A DNA stretch of 64,000 nucleotides, from assembly GCA_022496805.1 (NCBI GenBank), contig CM040085.1, positions 21,295,811-21,359,810 of the forward strand. The letters run 5' to 3'. Under the pieces are notes generated by a model that saw only the letters and a list, made by a program, of their open reading frames with translations, did not search any database and was not told the origin of the DNA. Source of the stretch: Pohlia nutans (taxonomy: Eukaryota; Streptophyta; Bryopsida; Bryales; Mniaceae). Positions 48,101-57,812 of the stretch are shown here, in pieces (the first letter of the stretch is position 1; each line of letters opens with the position of its first letter). A program made the position numbers and the translations under genes.

Positions 48101-50666
48101 GACGAGGCTGGAGAAAGCGATGACGAAGAAGCAGAGGAAGAAGATATGGTTGAGGTGGAGCAGCAAATTACGGAAGCGGAGGTCGTAGCAGCTGAAGACG
48201 AAGAGGCTGCAGCAGTACAAGAGCAAATCCGAAGAATAAGAGCAGAAGAAGACGAATTTGAGACGTTCGATTTGAAGATCATCCATCGAAAGAACAGGTG
48301 TCGTGACAATGTCGATAGGTGTTGTTAGGTCGTGAGATGAAGGCGGTAACTGGACTCGATTTCTGAGACGGATGTTACGATGTACATAGTGGGTGAAGTG
48401 AACATGTGGTTCAGAGATGTTGTCGTTGTCGCAAAGTATGGTTTAAGTGGTTCTCTGTTGGAGTTGTGTGGTTTCCAAATGTGGGAAGTGGTCTGATGCG
48501 GAGTGGTACGATTTGCAGGACTGGGTTTGAGGAAGACAAAGACTTCCCAGTTGTAATCAATGCAGTCGTTGCTGGACGGTATCATGTGACGGAGTATCTA
48601 GGTTCTGCTGCGTTCAGCAAAGCCATTCAAGCTCACGACCTGCATACAGGAATGGACGTGTGCATGAAGATAATTAAGAACAATAAGGACTTCTTTGATC
48701 AGAGTCTGGACGAGATCAAGCTTCTCAAGTACATCAACAAGCACGACCCCGGTGACAAGCACCATCTGTTGCGGCTGTATGATTATTTTTACCACCGGGT
48801 ACTGACAATGACCTTCTCCGTGCAAACCGGGCATGACTGATGCTCAATACTGCACGTTGCAGGATGTATGTGATTTTTCTCGCTGTGCGTGGTGATGTAG
48901 GGTAGGGGTGTTTGTTCATCCTCCACTGGTGTTGAATGTGTTTGTGGAAGCCACGTGTGGTTTGTTGGATACCCCTACATGATCTCTCATGGCGAGTTTG
49001 GCTGTTGCTGGGTTTTCATCGAGGAGGTGGTCTGTGTTATTGATTCAGAACCGTAATGGTGTTGGCGGTTGCAGGAGCATTTGTTCATCGTTTGTGAGTT
49101 ACTTCGAGCGAACCTCTACGAGTTCCATAAATACAACAGAGAATCAGGTGGCGAGGTGTATTTTACCATGCCCCGGCTTCAGGTGCCTTCCTAATCCTTG
49201 AGCACAATGCCAGTTTAGACCTTTCCTTACAGCCACAGTTACGACAGTTCTTCACAGCGGTGGGAATAGTAAGAGATATTGTGGACATCTGTCATGGATA
49301 GGTTTGTGCCAATTTCAGGTCTTCATATGGTGCAGCTAACAGACACAATCGGACTTGAGTGCTTGTGTGCACGGTCCGGATCCTGCCTGGTTATCCTCTT
49401 GATACTTGCAGGAGTTGCGAGTCATGCATGCAGTGTTTGTAGGGGAGTTTTGGTTTGAGATGGAAGTTGTATGTAGCTAGTATCTGAAATGATTGAACAT
49501 TGGTTACAAGTTTGCCCAATTAGGAAACGGGGTGTCACTTACCCATTTGTGGTGTTGTTTTGTACAGTCGATAGCACGTCAATGTCTGGAGGCTCTGGAG
49601 TTCATTCATGGTTTGGGGCTGATTCACTGCGATTTGAAGCCAGAGAATATTCTGGTGAAAAGCTACAGCCGGTGTGAAATCAAAGTGATCGACTTGGGGA
49701 GCAGCTGTTTCCAGACAGACCATCTTTGCTCGTATGTGCAATCTCGATCGTATCGAGCTCCGGAAGTTATTCTTGGTCTTCCTTACGACCAGAAGATTGA
49801 CATGTGGTCGCTGGGCTGCATCCTTGCAGAACTGTGCTCAGGAAACGTGAGTAAATTTATGTCTTGTTTGTGTATGATGTTGACCGTATGAAACCTTCAG
49901 TAGCGGTTTGGGAAGTCTAGCTGAAGAGAATATTCAGTAACGGAGTGGAATTGCAAGCGGTTAGGAATCGAGGGTTCTGTTAAGTTTGTCTCTGTTTGGT
50001 TGCGTGATACAAACTGTGGGGATGTAGTGGATGATGTGTATGAACGTGAGGATGGAGGTGGGAGTCCGATTGCAGTTGGACAGCTTCTTAGGTCGTTTTC
50101 AGAAGGCAGTGGTGTCCGGGACTTTTCAAAATTGACGAGACGTGGGATATGAGTTGCGCAGGTTCTTTTTCAGAACGATTCGCTGGCAACCTTATTGGCC
50201 CGGGTGGTGGGAATTCTGGGCCCGATCGACCCAGAGCTTTTAGGCAAAGGTCGTGATACCCACAAGTTCTTCACCAAGAATCACATGCTCTACGAACGGA
50301 ATCAGGTTGTGATATAGTGCATTTCTTTTGGTTTTCTATTTCACGTAATGCTAGATCCAAGGACGGCAGTGATTTGAGTTGGAAGCTCACAGATGTCAGT
50401 GTTATGTGATCAAGAGAACGTCTGAGTGTTGTGTGGGCAGCGTGATGGCTTACTAACCGCTGAAATGGTGTTGACAGGATTCTGACCAGCTGGAGTACCT
50501 GCTGCCAAAGAAGACATCTCTGTCCCATCGGCTACCGATGGGCGACCAAGGGTTCGTTGAGTTTGTGGGGTACCTTCTCCACATCAACCCGCTTTTGCGT
50601 CCCAGTGCCAGCGAAGCCCTGAAACATCCTTGGCTGTCATTTCCGTATGAGCCAATTTCTTCATGA
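42128..50666 (+). CDS. DYRKP: Plant DYRK-type (DYRKP) protein kinase with LisH motif
   Basis: A CMGC-group kinase; DYRKs self-activate by tyrosine phosphorylation of the activation loop. Exons: 42128-42583, 42940-43194, 43616-43720, 44206-44893, 45119-45462, 46754-47674, 48098-48297, 48519-48798, 49075-49182, 49568-49846, 50162-50305, 50478-50666; all joins keep frame and give about 1322 residues. The N-terminus (TIGIILEYLRRHHFSRAETV) is a LisH motif like that of the Arabidopsis At3g17750/At1g73450 group. A long acidic, disordered middle follows. The kinase domain begins at YHVTEYLGSAAFSKAI and has VCMKIIK (Lys), IHCDLKPEN (catalytic loop), VIDLGSS (DFG variant), SYVQSRSYRAPEVILG (YxY-type loop) and IDMWSLGCILAEL, ending with LRPSASEALKHPWL. 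The intron after 45462 is GC-AG. Exons 2-6 lack strong homology and are less certain than the kinase exons. Confidence 0.9.
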
Positions 50667-51510
50667 TAGGAATATTTATCTCATTCTTTATCTGTTCACT
50701 TCGAGGAATTCTCCAGCCGATGTGGTTACCATATTTCTCGTGTAGCATATGCTTCGAAAGACAAGTCATTGGTGGTGAGGATTGTCGTCCTTTCCAAGGG
50801 TCTTGGCACGTGGATCTTTTCAAAGTATTTATGTCCAGTGGCTGCTTGTACGTACAAGGTCCTGGCTTGCGTCACAGCACTCGGTAGGGTAGTCTGACCG
50901 AGGTTCAAAGAATCTCTAATTTCCGCACAAGCTTAGAGTCGTAGTACATCCTGTCGAGGTTGGGTGCTCTGAATATGGGTGAGACGACTTCATGTGGACA
51001 ACAAGTTAGTTTGATAGCAGAAGCTCTTTTATGTTAGGAGGCCTGTTGGGAGGACTTAGACTCGTGACTCCTGGAAGCTTAGACTCAGAGGATTGGGATC
51101 ATACTGTCAATGTGCAGTTGAGCAGACGTCCACCACAAGCTTGTAGCGATTCATCGAAACGTAGGTGGTCGAGGTGTTAATCTGATGCAGGAGAAGTGGC
51201 GTGTTGAGAAATGCCAATCATGTACTTTACCATTTTTCTCAGTTTTAGTCTTGTCTCTTGGAACGGAATCCCTTTTTGTGCAACGGTTGTGGTCTTAGAA
51301 CTTGGTCACTGATTATGCTCTTGACTTGCCAAGTCTTGTCTTCATGGGCGGGAAGACAAAATCTTGTCTGGTTGTATCATCTGGGTCTTGGTTTTTTCTC
51401 CGATTTCATCTCTTAAACTTGGAGGCCGGTATTGTTGGCCTTGGTAAACAGAGATGACGTCAGCAGTCCTCATAATATGTGTTTGCCCTCATAATTTCAG
51501 TTGATATTAG
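50667..51510. other. 3' flank of the kinase gene, no further gene seen
   Basis: Base composition stays close to that of the gene for several hundred bases, in keeping with a 3' untranslated region. No coding similarity is recognised. Confidence 0.5.
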
Positions 51511-51515
51511 ACTTA

Positions 51516-51932
51516 AGGCCTGTTCGCACCTGGCCTTTGCAAAGAACGTGAATTAAAACTTAACACCTCCATAATTTTGGGAGGAATACCTTCTTTTTAG
51601 GAAAGGTGTCATCAATGAGGTTCGGAAAGGTGTCATCAATAATAGCCGGATTACATAATGGCCCCTCAAGAGCCATATTAGTTAAGACCATTCTTAAGTG
51701 TTCAAAACTTAGGAATATTTCCAATTTTGGTGCTCCCTTAACAATTGCCTACTATCGCTCAAGTATTTTTTGTCCTCCTAAATGTTAGCTAATACCCATT
51801 CTTTAAAGTGTGCCATGTGGACATCCATGTAGGATTGGTAATTACTAAAGAATGTAGGTGGGAACACACACTTTATTAAGGTGGTAAGACCGCCTTCTAA
51901 GACCACCTCTAAGGCCAAGTGCGAACACACCC
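51516..51932. mobile_element. Tourist-like (PIF/Harbinger) MITE (417 bp)
   Basis: Inverted ends AGGCCTGTTCGCACCTGGCC and the complement of GGGTGTGTTCGCACTTGGCC. TTA lies on both sides (51513-51515, 51933-51935). The G-rich terminus with TGTTCGCAC and a TTA duplication fit PIF/Harbinger. Non-coding. Confidence 0.75.
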
Positions 51933-52059
51933 TTATCTGTAAAGTCTAGCAAAACATTATTAGAAGAGCAAAGACAAGGCAAAACTGCTTTTTTAGCTTC
52001 AAAGGTGGCAAAAAAGAGTTGTCTTTTTTTTCCAAACTAATCACTTTGCTCTTTGTTAA

Positions 52060-52634
52060 CCCCTAAAGGACCACGAGGCCACCACGCGGCTTCTGGAACT
52101 AGAAAGCGAGGAAATTCGAGTTGTTGGGCCGTGAATTGTAAGGTGAGCAACAAAGAGACCCTAGTTCTTTTTGAGAGCTGAATCCGTGGGTATTTCTTGA
52201 TCGAAATTTCATGAAGTGTGCGATTTTTGGTGATTTTTTTGAGCTGCAAGGAGGCTATTTGGGCGTCACTTGAGACCCTCATATCTTCCTCCTCACACCT
52301 CCAAATTATGTGAATTTTTTTGCACATGCTCAAAATGACGATCATTATGCATGGTAGAAATTTCAGAATTTTTGGAGCACTTTTGATCAATCCGATTTCA
52401 GCATATGTACAAAATACCCTGAACGAGTTCCATCAATCTTCTCAACGGTGGCATTTTCTCAAAAATTGTGCGATTTTGTTGATCCTTTTTTCATACAAAA
52501 GCTATGTAAGTCTTCTTTAAATTCAATGGTGCCGATCGTCAAAATTAACCCACACCAATGAGGAATTGAGCTTGTTATAAGAGCTAGTCAAGAAAACAAG
52601 AGCTAAGCTAAAAACCCCCCCGGTCCTTTAGGGG
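52060..52634. mobile_element. TTAA-flanked piggyBac-like MITE, best-preserved ends (575 bp)
   Basis: TTAA at 52056-52059 and 52635-52638. Both ends are perfect inverted copies of CCCCTAAAGGACC. Least decayed termini in the window, so probably a recent insertion. Non-coding. Confidence 0.85.
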
Positions 52635-52820
52635 TTAAAGGGATTCAAACCCCACACCTTCCCAATGCTAGAGAAGCTCCCCCAAACCACACTTAACTTC
52701 TCATGGTGGATCTCCATGTACTTTCGCACTATGTTCTTGCTCACCCATACTTAGGTGACTCACCCATTCTTGCTCACCCATACTTGGTTGTGTTAGATTG
52801 TGATTGAAAAGTCTATTTAA

Positions 52821-53029
52821 CCCTTAAAGGTCCTTGGGGATACGTTGCCATATATTTGACATTTGTTGTAAGTAGAAAGTTCCAAATTGAGATCCCAATA
52901 GCTTTTAAGACCATGTTGACATGAATTTTAACTTCACTTTTGATATGAAACTCATAGGAGGTGTAGAACCATTCCAAATACAATGAAATACGGCCGTATA
53001 ATACTAGCCGGAATGGCCAATCTAGACCT
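52821..53029. mobile_element. Piggybac-like MITE abutting a second element
   Basis: TTAA at 52817-52820, left end CCCTTAAAGGTCC. The body is an inverted match of 26776-26990. Its right end reads ..CTAGACCT and then TTAA (53030-53033), which is followed directly by the left end of another member instead of the expected final GGG. Confidence 0.65.
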
Positions 53030-53033
53030 TTAA

Positions 53034-54391
53034 CCCCTAAAGGACTAGGAGGACACATTGTGTCCACGAATAATTTCATTACTTGAATAATTTGTTTGGA
53101 TTTCATAATTTTGACTCAATGTTAACTAGAGAATTGAAAATGTTCGTTTGAAGAACACAAAAAAACTTCAAGATTTGCAATTACGTTGATTGATTCATTG
53201 GGAAAAAACTAAAACGTCAACGTAGGTGAACTTGGGACATAGTAGTTAGGGCGGTTGATGACTTGGAAGGCGTTTTCACACTTGGACGTCACATTCGTTA
53301 AAAAAAAAGGTATACAATATGTAAAACATTTGCCATTATTGCATCATTAACACTATATAATAATTACGGAAAATGTTGTATCTTGTTGAAAAACTATTAA
53401 GAATGCACTTTTTAATGCCCTTTTAATATGCCTCAGTTCTTGAAGTATTGAAATTACATCGAGGAATAAAAGATGCACTATAAATTTGAATTTGAAGATG
53501 CATGATCAATATGATAGTGTTGATGGTATAAGGACAACATGGCAATTAAGACAACGACATGCAACGTAAAACAATTGGAGAATTGCACTACCATTAGAGG
53601 AAATCTAAAGCCTCTAAAAGCTTGCGAGTTACTATTCCAAAAAATTAATAAATTACTTGGGCTACGCTTCTCTCTGCACCAAGACGTTAAAGGCTAGGTT
53701 ACTTCACATAAAGGTCTTTGAGGGCGGAATGGAACAGTCATGGGAAGACCATCCAAGGATGTGAAAGGCTAAGTTACATCATAGAAAGGTTACATCATAG
53801 AAAACCCTCCCCTAAAATTGTCGATTGCCGGCTTACAACTCACTGGCTCGTTGGCTCTCTTACAAACCCTACAATTGCTAGAAAGTCACAAGTGGAACCT
53901 ATAGTGGTCAATACCATTTTTCTAAACCATCTCCGACCTATATTTGTCACTGGAATAATTTAATTTTAAAAAAATAAAATCTAACATGGATCTAATATTG
54001 TCGCCTCCCAGTCAGGGTATGAAGATTTTGGCTAAATTAGATTATCCCTTCAACTCTCCTCCAATTGAAAGAGTCCCCAGGTCATGGCATGCAACCCATC
54101 TGAGTTGGACAAGTTTCTTTTAGGTGCCGGATGAATCTCATTAGGCTTAGATTTTTTGTGCAAGCCTACCCGAAGTATTGAAGTTGCATTCAACATTGAG
54201 GTATTTCACTTTGAAAAGTTCCCCAAAGTGGAGTTATGATTGTATGGACCAATAATTCTAATTAGGTTGGAAAGAAGACTCATTAACCTTTGACATCAAT
54301 ATTTTTGTTTTGAAAAAATGTTATTTTTTGGACCTGGGCAACCCGGGAAAATGGGTAGCACCCACACAATGGTCTCTTGGGAACTTAGGGG
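53034..54391. mobile_element. piggyBac-like ends bounding a composite stretch
   Basis: A left end CCCCTAAAGGACTAGG follows TTAA 53030-53033. A right end, the complement of CCCCTAAGTTCCC, precedes TTAA 54392-54395. The right 150 bp resembles the right part of 36048-36584, while the left end belongs to a different subfamily. This is probably two truncated members and unrelated sequence, not one element. Confidence 0.45.
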
Positions 54392-54853
54392 TTAACAACA
54401 AATGCCAAATTATATCAATGTTCTTCAAGATTTTTTTTCCATCATATAAAATAGATTTTAAAAAACTATCCTAAAGATTTAGACTTCAGGTAACTTCGTT
54501 TTGTCATCAATCTATGAACTCATGTGGTCAATGGCAGTCAATGGAAGTGTTTTTAATATTCTTGGAAAGCTTGTGAGGAGGTGTGCGCATTGAATTTTTT
54601 TTCATATTTTGGACTTACATAGTGAGAGATATTGATTTTTTTTATTTTTAAATCTTCCTAAAAATTACATAAGTTAGGTTCAAAAATAGTCATAAGATAA
54701 GAGCATAAGTTCAATTGCTATGATTAAAAATTGACACATGGTATTTTATTATTATTCATGGTTGATGGAGGGTTTTACTTTTGAGCTTCTTTTCTAAATA
54801 ATGTTGAAAAGTTTTCAATTTGTAAAGAACTTTTCATGGTTGGAATGTATTAA

Positions 54854-55362
54854 CCCCTAAGTGACCGAACGACCATTTTATGGTCGCTGCCCTTTTTTTA
54901 CGAGCTACCCATGATGAAAAAATTATAAAAAGAATAAAAAAATTCAAATACGAAATCAAGTCCACTTTCCAACCCAATTTGAATCATGTCAGTCCAAATT
55001 AAACTCCGTCAAGGAGAATTTTTCAAAGACAAAGATCTATCTTTGTGTTATAAGATTTACTATTTTGGGAAACTAATGACGTTCTCTCCTTTGGAAAAAA
55101 ATATTTTTAGAATTTTAGAGTAGAATGTCTATTTTATCCAATCATACCAAATTTTAAATTTTAAAAATAAAACTTGTAATTTTGGTGAATATTAAATGGT
55201 AAATGCTTCTAAATTCATTAAATGAATATATAAAACATTCTTTGAAAGTTTGACCATACAAATAATTACTAAACATCATGCTTCTTATCTTCTCTTATGG
55301 ACTAAACTTCATCAAAGTTGAGGAAGTAACATTTTATAACACATCTAGCACTATTTTTTTGA
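54854..55362. mobile_element. piggyBac-like MITE, inverted copy of 36048-36584
   Basis: TTAA at 54850-54853, left end CCCCTAAGTGACCGAACG. The body follows the 36048-36584 copy in reverse (AACCCAATTTGAATCATGTC, ACATCATGCTT, GAAGTAACATTTTATAACAC). The far end and its TTAA have decayed. Confidence 0.65.
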
Positions 55363-55487
55363 CATTTTAGATTGGTGGTCTTTTATCTTCCTTCAATCCA
55401 CCATTCAAAAACCATTGCAATCTTGACCTTACATGGTCTAAACATTTGGATTGCGTTTGTGACTCAGATGGTTACTTGAATCTTATT

Positions 55488-55555
55488 TAGATAGATAGGT
55501 AGGAACTCCACTTCCACCTATTCGAAGCCGGCATGATTGAAGTGTGTGTTTGACC
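55488..55555 (-). repeat. Partial copy of the TAGA-associated dispersed repeat
   Basis: TAGATAGATAGGTAGGAACTCC, shortened here by one family's spacing, is followed by TTCGAAGCCGGCATGATTGA and AGTGTGTGTTTGA, as in the complement of 16900-16975. Confidence 0.5.
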
Positions 55556-55586
55556 CACCAATGGTACAATGTCCAAATTTTATCTA

Positions 55587-55722
55587 AAATGACTACGTTT
55601 GTAACTCGGATGGTTACTTGAATCTAATTTAAAATGACTGCGTTTGTGACTTGGATGGTTACTTGATTCTTATCTAAAATGATTGCGTTTGTGACTCGGT
55701 GATTACTTGAATCTTATCTAAA
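55587..55722. repeat. Tandem repeat, about 45-bp units, three copies
   Basis: Units share GACTGCGTTTGTGACTTGGA, then TGGTTACTTGAATCTTATCT. A fourth, separate copy at 55443-55487 leads into the TAGA-associated repeat, so the unit probably derives from that retroelement-like end. Confidence 0.8.
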
Positions 55723-56258
55723 AGGACATGGTGTAAAAGACATATATGAAAGAGAATAGCTATAGACACAAGCGAGCAAAAAAACTCTTGTGCAAAAGAG
55801 CTTTTAAAGCCAAAGATTAATATGACATTAAAAATAGTAAATGGATAGGTGTAGAGACACTTATAACTATAGTGACAATGACCTTTGATAGTTGTCAAAA
55901 TCTTGGTCAAAATACTCACTCTAAATGATGATGACACCTAGACTCTTTTTGAGTTTGTTTCCAACAAATAATAAAGTATGGTGTGCATGAAAAAATTAGT
56001 ATTACACTTATTTAAATATAGAATGACATATATTTGAGGATTTATGTTAAGTTAAAAAAAATAGCATACAAAAAATGATGCATATTACACAATTACATAA
56101 TAATAGGGTGATAAAAAAATTTAAAACAAAAATTAATACCTCCATGTAAAATACATAATTATCTCAGATGTCCACTAAAATATATATAGAGTGAACCCCT
56201 CGAGAAGCCATCCTCAGTTATTATGTAAACTTCTCAATAAGAGCAATTTAAACTTTAA

Positions 56259-56826
56259 CCCTTAACTGCCCAACCATGCATATTTTGCATGATGTACAGA
56301 ATCGAACTCCGATTTCTCATCCATCATGCACTTTTGCAGTAAAAAAAATTTAGTGAATTTTTTTATGGGAAATTAGCTTCGTGCATGTGTGATCCGATTA
56401 GAAAGGGGATGATTTGTGAAACTTTATGCCTCATTTTATGTTGTATTGTTTCACCAAAAATTTCGAAGATTTTAGTCTAAAAAGGCTCTTGAAAAAAAAA
56501 GCTCATAAAATAAAGCAACCAAAAAATCTCCAAAAATCACTACACTTAGAGTATTACATTTTAACCCATCACAACAAATTTCATCCACAAATTTTCAATA
56601 TCTTATTTGTAATCAAATTTCAAAATAATTTTATATTTTATATTCCAAAATTTATAGAAAAATATTGGTGAAAGCAATCGCAGATCTAACCATATGGATA
56701 GAACCTAAAATTCATAGTGTACAACTTGTATTCATACATCAAGTTCAAAATATCCATCTTAGTTGCATTTTATGATTCATCTTTTCAAAACTGTCCAAAC
56801 TGGACAAGGGTGAGGACGTTTAGGGG
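56259..56826. mobile_element. TTAA-flanked piggyBac-like MITE (568 bp)
   Basis: TTAA at 56255-56258 and 56827-56830. Left end CCCTTAACTGCCC, right end the complement of CCCCTAAACGTCCTC. It is the inverted relative of 21119-21690. Confidence 0.75.
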
Positions 56827-57304
56827 TTAAACCAAGAAATCATCCCATGCTCCTCTAAAATATGTGATTGCCTTACGAACTCATCTCGGGACAACTTGGG
56901 TTGATACTACCGGAAAAAAGAAGAATGATCATAGGCGTCGAGGTCCTCAAATGAAGGCCTGTAAAGTGGCTTAGAGGATAATGTTTCATAGTCCAAGTTT
57001 TTTACGGCCAATCGAGCAAAAAAAGCTCTCTCACCACAAAATCAAGACACCATAGCTAGAAAATGCCATTTTAATATTTTATTATATTATATTATTATTT
57101 TGCCCAACATTATTGTAGTCATTGCAATTAGGCATACATTGAAAAAATCAACTCACTCTCTTTTTGGTGCATGGTCATTCCTCCCGATCCAAGTTCGGTT
57201 TACGTACACTTAGTGAGAGGCCCAAGAGCCTTAAAAATTACATTTTTATGAAGTGTGACCGTGAGAATAATCAATTTTTCATCGTCGCAGCTCTTGGTCC
57301 ATAG

Positions 57305-57535
57305 CCCAAAAGGACCAAGGATTCATGGTTTTAAAATGAAAAATTCAATTAATCATATTGTGAAATATATAGTTTAGATGAGACTAGATTTTGTATCACT
57401 CGAATCAGTGAAGAATAATGCATATGATGGTCAAGAAACAAACAAATTTGAACAAAAGGAAGTCCTTATAAAACCTACTCAAAACTGCTAAAAAAAAATA
57501 CAAGGCCCAATTTGGACTTCTTGGTCTTTTAGGGG
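57305..57535. mobile_element. Decayed copy of the 9759-10020 MITE subfamily
   Basis: Ends CCCAAAAGGACC and TGGTCTTTTAGGGG remain, but the TTAA flanks are lost. The body shares AAATTCAATTAATCATATTG and ACAAATTTGAACAAAAGGAA with 9759-10020. Confidence 0.65.
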
Positions 57536-57812
57536 CTAGACAAGTACCATTTCTAAGTATACGATCCTAAACATCAAGCGCTGTATGTACAAGTAGATTC
57601 TCTTTTCTCCAAAATTTCTTCCCAGGTTTTGTATACAGTGGGATTTTTGCATTACTGTACACTGGGAAATTCAAGTTAATATTAAGCATCATTCTAAAGA
57701 CTACACGGCACTGCGCTGTTTTGCAGTCTGAATTCAATGCCTGCCAGGGTTTGGAATCAACAACGGGAACTGTTAGGACTTCTTGTTGACTGTCGGTAAG
57801 AAACTCTTTATG

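Noticed and set aside
53034..54391. A single 1.36-kb TTAA element
   Set aside because: The two ends belong to different subfamilies and no common body is recognised; two truncated members are more likely.
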